Shown: piece after piece, positions 1-6,534 of the stretch
How the letters are laid out: each line of letters begins with the position of its first letter
How positions within the stretch are numbered: the stretch's first letter is position 1
From: a virus
Virus record (IMG/VR): IMGVR_UViG_3300035181_000472
Coordinates: 1 to 22,536 of that record
Length of the DNA stretch: 22,536 bases
Reading direction: 5' to 3' (one strand)
Program-made: the position numbers and the translations under genes
Notes under the pieces: generated by a model
The model's input: only the letters and a program-made list of their open reading frames with translations
Database searches by the model: none
Told to the model about the DNA's origin: nothing

Positions 1-583
1 GGAGCCGGTGTTCCGCTCGGTGGGTCAGGCGCTGCACGTCTCGTACCTGATGGCCGTCCTGCCGCCGACGCAGCGTGGGAGTACCCAGGTGCTGATCGAC
101 AGCCTGCGCGAGCAGCTCGGCAAGACCGAGAGGCGGATCGGCTCGACGATCAACATGGGCGGCATGTCGCCGCTGGAGTTCCGGGGCCAGTGCGCGCTGG
201 TCACCGCTGCTGCGCGTCATCATCTGCCTCCGCCCGAGCATGCGGCCGTGCGCGCCCGCTTCGGACACCTGACCACCAAGGTCGAAGGCGTGCTGGCACT
301 GGCCGAGTACGTGCAGCCGGCGTCTGGCGTCAGCAACGCGGTCGCCGTTGGCTTAATCGTCTGGAGACAGTATCACCGGGGCAGTCAGCGCGCACCTGAT
401 CGCTGGAGCCTGCGCGCGATTGAGAAGAAAACTGGGGTCACTGTGCATGCGCTGCGCCGCTGTGCCGAGGTCGCGCGCAAGATGGGCGAGTCGCTGGAGG
501 TTCGGGCCGAGAGCCGGCTGGCCGAGTTGTTCGAGCGGACTGGCCTGACGCCACGGCGCGAAAAATCCTTACACAGCGCTTGA
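1..583 (+). CDS. Conserved phage protein of unknown function, 5' end outside window; late-regulator position
   Basis: The reading frame is open from the window edge, so the GTG at position 8 (with GGAG just before it) may be internal and the true start may lie upstream. About 190 residues are visible. The N-terminal part holds the segment HVSYLMAVLPPTQ, the middle holds SPLEFRGQCALV, and the C-terminal third (WSLRAIEKKTGVTVHALRRC) looks like a helix-turn-helix. I do not recognise a named family with certainty; proteins of this look occur just upstream of terminase genes in betaproteobacterial phages (from memory, not checked). Its position directly before a promoter, a tRNA and the packaging genes is where Q-type late antiterminators sit in lambdoid phages. 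A late regulatory role is therefore an inference from position plus the possible DNA-binding helix, not from sequence identity. Confidence 0.7.
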   Translation, partial: EPVFRSVGQALHVSYLMAVLPPTQRGSTQVLIDSLREQLGKTERRIGSTINMGGMSPLEFRGQCALVTAAARHHLPPPEHAAVRARFGHLTTKVEGVLALAEYVQPASGVSNAVAVGLIVWRQYHRGSQRAPDRWSLRAIEKKTGVTVHALRRCAEVARKMGESLEVRAESRLAELFERTGLTPRREKSLHSA

Positions 584-608
584 CAGGCCGCAAACTCGCA
601 CCCAAAAT
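580..608 (+). promoter_or_regulatory. Candidate sigma-70 promoter for the tRNA and late operon
   Basis: A perfect -35 box TTGACA lies at 580-585, followed by a 17 nt spacer and a -10-like CAAAAT at 603-608 (4 of 6 match to TATAAT). The -35 box overlaps the stop codon of the upstream gene. Transcription would begin near 615, about 50 nt before the tRNA. This is the best promoter-like match I saw between genes in the window. Activity is inferred from the motif only. Confidence 0.5.
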
Positions 609-665
609 CAGGCATCTTTGGAAAACCACGCCCGGCGATCAGCTTGGCTTGGTTTTTTGCATTCT

Positions 666-741
666 GGCGGTGTAGCTCAGTTGGTAGAGCGCGGGGCCCA
701 TAACCCCGCCGTCGCACGTTCGAGTCGTGCCGCCGCAACCA
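666..741 (+). tRNA. tRNA-Met (CAT anticodon), initiator-like
   Basis: A complete 76 nt cloverleaf can be folded with the CCA end encoded (739-741). The acceptor stem is GGCGGTG paired with CGCCGCA, with a G1/A72 mismatch and one wobble pair. The D stem is GCTC/GAGC, the anticodon stem CGGGG/CCCCG, the anticodon loop CCCATAA, and the T arm GCACG-TTCGAGT-CGTGC. The anticodon is CAT and the discriminator base A73, as methionyl-tRNA synthetase expects. Several features are those of bacterial initiator tRNA: no Watson-Crick pair at 1-72, G2-C71, C3-G70 and G4-C69, and three consecutive G-C pairs (29-31/39-41) at the base of the anticodon stem. The D stem has C11-G24, unlike the A11-U24 of most bacterial initiators, and position 33 is C instead of the near-universal U. 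It lies between phage genes, so it is phage-encoded rather than an attachment-site tRNA. Confidence 0.93.
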
Positions 742-779
742 TCTTTCTGCGTTGTCTCCACTCCCATCCTTGGGACTTT

Positions 780-822
780 GGGCCGGCTCGCGGCGTTTGC
801 TGTGGGCCGGCCTCCTCTTTTG
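780..822 (+). terminator. Candidate intrinsic terminator or attenuator after the tRNA
   Basis: GGCCGGC (781-787) pairs with GCCGGCC (806-812), leaving an 18 nt loop, and is followed by the pyrimidine tract TCCTCTTTT (813-821). It sits between the tRNA and the first packaging gene. If active, it would end a short RNA carrying the tRNA and leave downstream late genes dependent on readthrough or antitermination. The U-tract is interrupted and the loop is long, so efficiency is uncertain. Confidence 0.45.
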
Positions 823-855
823 GGCTGGGTTTCTGCTGGGTATTAAAAAGGGCGT

Positions 856-2268
856 ATGCGGGATCTTCAAATCAAGGTCGTGCCGCTCGATTCGCTGATC
901 CCCTATGCGCGCAACGCCCGAACCCATTCGGACGCACAGGTCGCGCTCATCGCCGGCAGCATCCGCGAGTTCGGCTGGACGAACCCGGTGCTGATTGACG
1001 GGCAGAGCGGCATCATTGCCGGCCACGGCCGCGTTTTGGCCGCCCGCAAGCTCGGGCTGTCGGTGGCGCCGGTGATCGAGCTGGCCGACCTGACCGATGC
1101 GCAGCGCCGGGCCTATGTGCTGGCCGACAACAAGCTGGCCGAGCACGCTGGCTGGGACGAGGACATGCTGCGGCTTGAGCTGGGCGACCTGCGCGAAGAG
1201 GGCTTCGATCTCGACCTGATCGGCTTCGACTCTATGGAGCTTGGCGAGCTGCTCGACCTCGGCGCCCAGGGCGGTGCTACCGGGCCGTGCCCGACGTTGG
1301 CCGACCGATTCATGGTTGCGCCGTTCTCGGTGCTCGACGCCCGGCGCGGCTGGTGGGCTGAGCGCAAGCGGGCATGGATCGCGACGGGCATCGACTCGGG
1401 CAACGGTCGCGCCGATCTGCTGACCTTCTCTAAGTCGTCGCAGCCGCCTGAGGTCTATGCCGCAAAGAACCTCTACGAGGCCAAGATCGGCCGCGTGGTG
1501 TCATGGGACGAGTTTGCCCAGGCGAACCCGGGTGCGCTCAAGCAGACCGGCACCAGCGTCTTCGACCCGGTGCTGTGCGAGCTGGCCTACCGCTGGTTCT
1601 CTCCGGCCGGTGGCCTAGTGCTCGACCCGTTCGCGGGTGGATCGGTGCGCGGCATCGTCGCGGCCAAGACCGGGCGCGAGTACCTGGGCGTCGATCTACG
1701 CGCCGAGCAGGTGGATGCCAACCGGGCGCAGGCCGAGAAGGTCTGCTCAGAAGGCACGATCCCGCGCTGGCACTGCGCCGACAGCCGAACGCTTGGCGAC
1801 GAGCACACCCAGGTTCAGGCGGACTTCGTGTTCTCCTGCCCGCCGTATGCCGACCTGGAGGTCTACAGCGACGACCCGGCCGACCTCTCGACGATGGGCT
1901 ACCCGCAGTTCGTCGAGGCCTACCGCGAGATCATCCGCAAGGCGGTCGCGCTTCTGAAGGCCGACCGCTTCGCCTGCTTCGTGGTGGGCGAGGTGCGCGG
2001 CAAGGACGGTGCCTATCTGGGTTTCGTCAACGACACCATTGCGGCATTCGAGGCAGCCGGAGCGCGCTTCTACAACGAGGCGATCCTGATCACGCAGGCC
2101 GGTTCGCTGGCCATCCGGGCAGGCAAGGGCTTCAGCACCAGCCGCAAGCTGGGCAAGACGCACCAGAACGTGCTGGTGTTTGTGAAGGGCGACCCGCGCC
2201 GCGCGACCGAGGCATGCGGCCAGGTCGATGTCGGCGACGATCTATTCGAGGCCGAAGCGGTCGAGTAG
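856..2268 (+). CDS. ParB-like nuclease domain fused to a DNA methyltransferase
   Basis: The protein has 470 residues and two parts. Residues 1-130 form a ParB/sulfiredoxin-like domain with VVPLDSLIPYARNARTHS near the start and the phosphate-binding GHGRVLAA at 56-63. Residues 150-455 form an SAM-dependent DNA methyltransferase: motif I DPFAGGS at about 257-263, followed by LGVD, and the catalytic motif IV as SCPPY at 327-331. The conserved end GKTHQNVLVFVKGDP matches phage modification methylases. The order motif I then IV differs from the beta-type order (IV then I), and the tetrapeptide CPPY departs from the usual D/N/S-PP-Y. The target base and site cannot be read from sequence. The start ATG follows AAAGGG with a short spacer. 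Likely role: modification of phage DNA against host restriction, possibly linked to packaging because the terminase genes follow. Confidence 0.9.
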   Translation: MRDLQIKVVPLDSLIPYARNARTHSDAQVALIAGSIREFGWTNPVLIDGQSGIIAGHGRVLAARKLGLSVAPVIELADLTDAQRRAYVLADNKLAEHAGWDEDMLRLELGDLREEGFDLDLIGFDSMELGELLDLGAQGGATGPCPTLADRFMVAPFSVLDARRGWWAERKRAWIATGIDSGNGRADLLTFSKSSQPPEVYAAKNLYEAKIGRVVSWDEFAQANPGALKQTGTSVFDPVLCELAYRWFSPAGGLVLDPFAGGSVRGIVAAKTGREYLGVDLRAEQVDANRAQAEKVCSEGTIPRWHCADSRTLGDEHTQVQADFVFSCPPYADLEVYSDDPADLSTMGYPQFVEAYREIIRKAVALLKADRFACFVVGEVRGKDGAYLGFVNDTIAAFEAAGARFYNEAILITQAGSLAIRAGKGFSTSRKLGKTHQNVLVFVKGDPRRATEACGQVDVGDDLFEAEAVE

Positions 2269-2478
2269 CGCCGCGCGCCCTGCGTCCTGCAGCGCTGCGG
2301 GGTTCTTGCCGAGCTGCGCAACGAAGCGCGGGTTGGTGTAGGCGCTGTGGGCGTCGAGGATCGCATTGCGGTGCTCGCCCAAGCGCGGAAAACGGGCAGC
2401 GAGCCGCACAGCGGCCTGCCACTCGCCGGACTGCATGTGCCGGCGCACGATTGAAAGTTTCGAGTCCATGCTCGTCAT
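2242..2478 (-). CDS. Small conserved phage protein on the opposite strand
   Basis: This frame encodes about 78 residues from an ATG at 2478 (or 75 from the ATG at 2469). The sequence has ordinary soluble-protein composition, with SIVRRHMQSGEWQAAVRLAA and FPRLGEHRNAILDAHSAYTN, and ends in LLDRFGLE. I recall similar small proteins near terminase genes of proteobacterial phages; the function is unknown. An in-frame ATG at 2532 exists but would overlap the terminase small-subunit start and add a less convincing N-terminus. The gene is convergent with the methyltransferase, overlapping its last 27 nt, and divergent from the terminase genes. Without it, 2269-2516 would be an unexplained gap in a dense operon. 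Neither start has a strong ribosome-binding site. Confidence 0.72.
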   Translation of the reverse strand: MTSMDSKLSIVRRHMQSGEWQAAVRLAARFPRLGEHRNAILDAHSAYTNPRFVAQLGKNPAALQDAGRAALLDRFGLE

Positions 2479-2516
2479 CTTCGGGCATCTCGCGCATGGG
2501 TTCAAGGGCAACAACC

Positions 2517-2906
2517 ATGGCACGACCGACATTCAATCCGACAGACGAGCAACGCCGGCAGGTTGAGAACCTCGCCGCTTTCGGCGTCCCGGTCGAGCAG
2601 ATTGTTCACCTGGTGTTAGACAAGGCCGGTAAGCCGATCAGCGAGAAGACGCTGCGCAAGTACTTTCGCACCGAGCTGGCGACGGGCCATGTCAAGGCCA
2701 ACGCCAAGATCGCCAAGACGCTGTTCGAGAAGGCTGCGGCCGGCGACACCACCGCGATGATCTTCTGGCTCAAGACCCGTGCGCGCTGGAAAGAGGTTCC
2801 TCAGGCGGTCGAGCTGACCGGCGCTGCTGGCGGCCCGATGGAGCACGTCGGCATGACGCCCAGCGAGTTCGAGAAGGTCGCCCGCAGGGTCGCCGATGAG
2901 GTATGA
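2517..2906 (+). CDS. Terminase small subunit
   Basis: The protein has 129 residues starting MARPTFNPTDEQRRQVENL. The N-terminal half reads as a helix-turn-helix (EQIVHLVLDKAGKPISEKTLRKYF), typical of the DNA-recognition domain of small terminases. The middle section (AKIAKTLFEKAAAGDTTAMIFWLKTRARW) is the oligomerisation-type helix pair often seen in phage small terminases and related DNA-binding proteins. The frame is open far upstream, but the ATG at 2517 is preceded by AAGGG at 2504-2508 with 8 nt spacing, and the protein family begins at such a point. Its stop overlaps the start of the large subunit (ATGA), which implies translational coupling. It should recognise the packaging site and load the large subunit; whether packaging is cos or pac type cannot be decided here. 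Confidence 0.88.
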   Translation: MARPTFNPTDEQRRQVENLAAFGVPVEQIVHLVLDKAGKPISEKTLRKYFRTELATGHVKANAKIAKTLFEKAAAGDTTAMIFWLKTRARWKEVPQAVELTGAAGGPMEHVGMTPSEFEKVARRVADEV

Positions 2907-4327
2907 CGCCCAAAGAGCGGCGTGTCGCGGCCGAGCTGGCGCGGGTTGACCTGTACTTCTTCGCGCGCTGGATGTTCCTCCAGCGCAATGGCTACCATTG
3001 GAAACGGGCGGCGCACCACAAGGCCGTGTGCGACGCGCTCATGCGGGTGTTCCGTGGCGAGTGCGCGCGGCTGATCATCAACATCCCGCCGCGCTACTCA
3101 AAGACCGAGCTGGCGGTGGTGATGTTCATCGCCTGGGCACTCGGCCATGTGCCCGACAGCGAGTTCATCCACGTCAGCTACGCATCGCCGCTCGCGGTGA
3201 ACAACAGCGTCCATGTGCGCGCCCTGGTGCAGCACGAGGCCTACAGCGAGATCTTCCCGGCCAGCCGGATGGGCAGCGATGCTAAGGCTCACTGGACGAC
3301 CACGGCCGGCGGCGTGATGTACGCGACCGGTGCGGGCGGCACGATCACCGGCTTCGGCGCCGGTAAGGACAGGGCGCAGTTCGGCGGCGCGATCGTCATC
3401 GACGACCCGCACAAACCGGACGAGGCGCGCTCCGACGTAACGCGCCAGAGCGTGATCGACTGGTTCCAGAACACCCTGGAGAGCCGGCAGAACGCGCCGG
3501 GCCGCACGCCGATCATCCTGATCATGCAGCGGCTGCACGAGAACGACCTCGCGGGCTGGCTGCTGGCGGGCGGCAACGGCGAGAAGTGGGAACATATCTG
3601 CCTGCCCGCCATCCAGGCCGACGGCACGGCCCTGTGGCCCGAGAAGCACGACATCGAGGCCCTGCGACGCATGGAGCGCGCGGCGCCCTACGTGTTTTCG
3701 GGCCAGTACCTGCAAAGACCAGCGCCACCTGATGGCGGCGTCATCAAGCCCGACAAGATCGAGGTGATCGACGCGCTTCCGGCCGGTCAGATCGAGTGGG
3801 TGCGCGGCTGGGACTTGGCGGCTGCGGTGGACGGTGACTACACGGCCGGTGGCAAGCTGGGCAAGCTGCCGGACGGCCGCTTCGTCATCGGCGACATGGT
3901 GCGGCTGCGCGCCGGGCCTGACGAGCGAGACGCAGCACTGACGAACACCGCCAGCCGCGACAGCAAGCGGGTTCGCATCAGCATCCCGCAAGACCCTGGG
4001 CAGGCCGGCAAGACGCAGGCGCTGTACCTGACGCGCGCGCTGGCCGGCTACCCGGTCAGCACCTCGCCAGAGTCGGGCGACAAGGTGACGCGGGCCGAAC
4101 CGCTCGCGTCACAGATCAATGTGGGCAACGTGCTGATGATGCGCGGGCACTGGAACGACGAACTGATCAACGAAATGCGGCTGTTCCCGAATGGCCGCCA
4201 CGACGACCAGGTGGACGCGCTCTCGCGCGCCTTCGAGGCGCTGATGGGCGGGAACTTCGGGATGCTGACGTTCATGGCCTCCGAGGCCGAGCGACAGAAA
4301 CGAGAACGTGATCAACAGGTAACGTGA
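2903..4327 (+). CDS. terL: Terminase large subunit (packaging ATPase/nuclease)
   Basis: The protein has 474 residues with the two-domain layout of phage motor proteins. ATPase: Walker A-like PPRYSKTE at 62-69, Walker B IVIDDPH at 164-170 and a coupling motif around IILIMQRLHENDL at 204-216. Nuclease, RNase H-like: GWDLAAAVDGDYTAG at about 302-315, supplying the first acidic residue, QDPGQAGK at 363-370, and HDDQVDAL at 433-440, supplying the last acidic residues. The length is typical of Terminase_6-type large subunits. The ATG overlaps the small-subunit stop by 4 nt, and the 3' end overlaps the portal start. It drives ATP-dependent DNA translocation into the prohead and cuts the concatemer. 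Confidence 0.97.
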   Translation: MTPKERRVAAELARVDLYFFARWMFLQRNGYHWKRAAHHKAVCDALMRVFRGECARLIINIPPRYSKTELAVVMFIAWALGHVPDSEFIHVSYASPLAVNNSVHVRALVQHEAYSEIFPASRMGSDAKAHWTTTAGGVMYATGAGGTITGFGAGKDRAQFGGAIVIDDPHKPDEARSDVTRQSVIDWFQNTLESRQNAPGRTPIILIMQRLHENDLAGWLLAGGNGEKWEHICLPAIQADGTALWPEKHDIEALRRMERAAPYVFSGQYLQRPAPPDGGVIKPDKIEVIDALPAGQIEWVRGWDLAAAVDGDYTAGGKLGKLPDGRFVIGDMVRLRAGPDERDAALTNTASRDSKRVRISIPQDPGQAGKTQALYLTRALAGYPVSTSPESGDKVTRAEPLASQINVGNVLMMRGHWNDELINEMRLFPNGRHDDQVDALSRAFEALMGGNFGMLTFMASEAERQKRERDQQVT

Positions 4328-5745
4328 TGGCACTACAGGGCACCTCCACACCAATCGAGCCGAGCCTGATCGCCCGGCTCGTCGCGGGTGTGCGCTATGG
4401 CCTCACGGGCAAAGCCCCGGAATGGTTCGGCCCCGGCGACCCGCTCCGGCCGATGGCTCAGGATCAGGCGCGCGGTCGCCAGTTCGACTACACGGTCAAC
4501 GCCAACGCGCAGCTTCGCCCGCGCGGCAGCGAGACGGTCACCTTCGACCAGATGCGTGGCCTCGCAGACGGCTACGACCTGTTGCGCATCGTGATCGAGA
4601 CGCGCAAGGATCAGATGGCCAAGCTGCGCTGGACGATCAAGCCGAAAGAAGACGGCATCGACCCGGACGACCGCTGCAAGCTCATCGAGGATTTCCTCCA
4701 GACGCCCGACCGCGAGCACGACTGGGACTCCTGGCTGCGCATGCTGATCGAGGACTTGCTGGTGATCGACGCGCCGACGATCTTCCCGCGCATGACCCTG
4801 GGCGGCGAGCTGTATGCGCTGGAGCCCATCGACGGCGCCACCATCAAGCGCGTTCTCGACGCCACCGGCCGCACACCGCTGCCGCCAGACCCTGCCTATC
4901 AGCAGGTGCTCAAGGGCGTTGCGGCGGTGGACTACTCGCGCGACGAGCTGCTCTACCTGCCGCGCAACGTGCGCACCAGCCGGGTGTACGGATACAGCCC
5001 GGTCGAGCAGATCATCATGACGGTGAACATCGCGCTGAGGCGCCAGCTTCACCAGCTCCAGTTCTACACCGAGGGCAACATCCCCGAGGCACTGATCGGC
5101 GTGCCCGAGGACTGGAACCCTGACCAGATTCGGCAGTTCCAGGAATACTGGGACGCGCTGCTCGAGGGCAATACGGCACTGCGCCGACACGCTAAGTTCG
5201 TCCCCGGCTCGCTGAAGATTCAGGAGACCAAGCCGGGAGCCCTCAAGGACGAGTACGACGAATGGCTCGCTCGGATCGTCTGCTACGCCTTCAGCGTTTC
5301 GCCCACGGCGTTCGTGAAGCAGCAGAACCGGGCCACGGCCGAGAGCGCCCACCAGCAAGCGCTGGAAGAGGGCCTCGCGCCGCTGCAAGGCTGGGTGCGC
5401 AACATGATGAACGGCATCATCGCGCGCTGGTTCAACGCGCCCGACCTTGAGTTCTCGTGGTCGGAGGAGGAAGCGACCGACCCGCTGGTGCAGGCGCAGG
5501 TCGCCAAGGTCTATCTCGATGCCGGCGTCATCACCCCCGACGAGGTGCGCGCCGACATCGGCCGCCCGCCGCTTACGGCCCAGCAGCGCGAAGAACTCGC
5601 GCCGCCTCCGCCTCCGATGCTGGCCCTGCCGGCGCCGGGACGGCCGGTGGACGGCCAACAACAGGTCGCTCCGGTAGCGGCCGACGACGCAGCCGCCGCA
5701 GGCAAGTACCTCGGCGCGGCGTGGGGTAAAAAAAAAGTCCTCTGA
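4327..5745 (+). CDS. Portal protein (zero-frame product)
   Basis: The protein has 472 residues from the ATG at 4327, which overlaps the terminase stop as TGATG; a GTG at 4324 is the alternative. AGGT at 4316-4319 suits the ATG better. Portal features include the segment EQIIMTVNIALRRQLHQLQ (crown/stem helices), TEGNIPEALIGVPEDWN, and the clip-to-wing region VKQQNRATAESAHQQALEEG followed by PDLEFSW and VYLDAGVITPDEVRADIG, all characteristic of the phage portal family (dodecameric DNA entry ring, head-tail junction). The C-terminus is Pro/Ala-rich and then runs into an A9 tract, after which the zero frame stops within two codons (KKKVL). The -1 frame continues straight into the MuF-like gene, so a longer portal-MuF fusion of about 730 residues is probable. 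Confidence 0.95.
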   Translation: MALQGTSTPIEPSLIARLVAGVRYGLTGKAPEWFGPGDPLRPMAQDQARGRQFDYTVNANAQLRPRGSETVTFDQMRGLADGYDLLRIVIETRKDQMAKLRWTIKPKEDGIDPDDRCKLIEDFLQTPDREHDWDSWLRMLIEDLLVIDAPTIFPRMTLGGELYALEPIDGATIKRVLDATGRTPLPPDPAYQQVLKGVAAVDYSRDELLYLPRNVRTSRVYGYSPVEQIIMTVNIALRRQLHQLQFYTEGNIPEALIGVPEDWNPDQIRQFQEYWDALLEGNTALRRHAKFVPGSLKIQETKPGALKDEYDEWLARIVCYAFSVSPTAFVKQQNRATAESAHQQALEEGLAPLQGWVRNMMNGIIARWFNAPDLEFSWSEEEATDPLVQAQVAKVYLDAGVITPDEVRADIGRPPLTAQQREELAPPPPPMLALPAPGRPVDGQQQVAPVAADDAAAAGKYLGAAWGKKKVL

Positions 5746-5764
5746 ATCCGATCGACCGGGATCG
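5728..5764 (+). promoter_or_regulatory. A9 slippery tract: candidate -1 frameshift or transcriptional slippage site
   Basis: Nine consecutive A residues lie at 5728-5736, in frame as three Lys codons, with the zero-frame stop TGA at 5743-5745. After a -1 shift the frame reads SPLNPIDRDRKAAKLAVSAL without interruption into the MuF-like protein; the same frame has a TAA just before the tract (5727-5729). A small hairpin CGATC/GATCG (5749-5753/5760-5764) lies 12 nt downstream. A9 tracts also permit RNA-polymerase slippage; adding one A gives the same fusion. It is the longest homopolymer I saw in this GC-rich window. Confidence 0.7.
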
Positions 5765-5777
5765 CAAGGCTGCCAAG

Positions 5778-6521
5778 TTGGCGGTCTCTGCGCTCCAGGC
5801 TGCTGCTGCGGACTACTTTTACGCGCTGCGCAAGAGCCTGATTCGCCAGATCGGCGACGCCATCGGTAAGGCATCGAAGGTCAGCGAAGAAATCGAACGC
5901 AAGGTGCAGCGCATCCTTGACGACCTCGATTTCGAGGGCTACGAGTCCTTCGCCGATATCGTCCGCTCCGAGCTGGAGACGCTGTTCGCGGACGCTGCCG
6001 GCGAAGCTGCCACGCAGGTCGGCTACTCGCTCGGAGTCGATGCGTTCGCCCTGGCCAACAAGGCGGCGCTCAAGTACGCCCGCGACCGTGCCGCCGAGAT
6101 GGTCGGCATGAAGTGGGTGGGCGACGAGATGGTGCCCAACCCCAACGCCAAGTGGCAGATATCCGACGGGACGCGCGAGATGCTGCGCTCCGACGTGCGC
6201 GACGCGATGGCCGACGGCTGGAGCAATGACCGCCTGGCGCAGGAGCTGGCCGACAACTACGCCTTCTCGGATCAGCGCGCCGAGACGGTCGCCCGCACGG
6301 AAACCGCCCGCGCCGATGTGCAGGGCTCGCTCGAGGGCTATCGGGCTGCGGGCGTGGAGAAGAAGCGCTGGCTGACGGCGCCGGGGTGCTGCGACGAGTG
6401 CCAAGACCTCGATGGCGAGGAAGTCGGCATTGATGACCAGTTCCCGAACGACGGGGGCGACGGCGCACCGCTACACCCGAACTGCCGGTGCGACGTGCTG
6501 CCGGTGCTCGAAGAGGAATGA
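5778..6521 (+). CDS. MuF-like phage head morphogenesis protein, probably expressed as a C-terminal extension of the portal
   Basis: The frame is open from 5730. The only conventional start before the conserved body is TTG at 5778 with GCAAGG at 5765-5769, giving 247 residues; translation entering from the portal by -1 shift at the A9 tract gives about 261 extra residues. The N-terminal half is helical. The C-terminal part is a MuF domain (SPP1 gp7/Mu gpF type): VARTETARAD at about 171-180, then CDECQDLDG at 205-213 and PLHPNCRCDV at 231-240, the conserved Cys/His cluster. MuF proteins are minor head proteins linked to portal and DNA ejection; fusions of portal with MuF are known. The residues upstream of the TTG (NPIDRDRKAAK) look like real protein, which argues that translation normally enters from upstream. 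Confidence 0.9.
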   Translation: MAVSALQAAAADYFYALRKSLIRQIGDAIGKASKVSEEIERKVQRILDDLDFEGYESFADIVRSELETLFADAAGEAATQVGYSLGVDAFALANKAALKYARDRAAEMVGMKWVGDEMVPNPNAKWQISDGTREMLRSDVRDAMADGWSNDRLAQELADNYAFSDQRAETVARTETARADVQGSLEGYRAAGVEKKRWLTAPGCCDECQDLDGEEVGIDDQFPNDGGDGAPLHPNCRCDVLPVLEEE

Positions 6522-6534
6522 CGAAGGAACCATG

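Noticed and set aside
666-741. The tRNA as the prophage attachment site
   Set aside because: Phage structural or regulatory genes lie on both sides and no integrase or repeated tRNA 3' end is visible in the window, so it is internal cargo, not a junction.
1503-2516. Upstream extension of the small terminase frame through the methyltransferase gene
   Set aside because: It reads as an Arg/Gly/Pro-rich out-of-frame translation of the methyltransferase; the ATG at 2517 has its own ribosome-binding site.
5730-5777. The portal/MuF overlap as a simple degraded or frameshifted gene
   Set aside because: Both frames are intact and conserved-looking, and the break is exactly at the A9 tract; a sequencing error (A10 read as A9) remains possible and is listed as the refuting test, but mutation alone explains it less well.
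4333-5874. Minus-strand open frame of 513 codons opposite the portal gene
   Set aside because: Shadow frame with low-complexity Arg/Asp/Val content; the portal frame is supported by family motifs.
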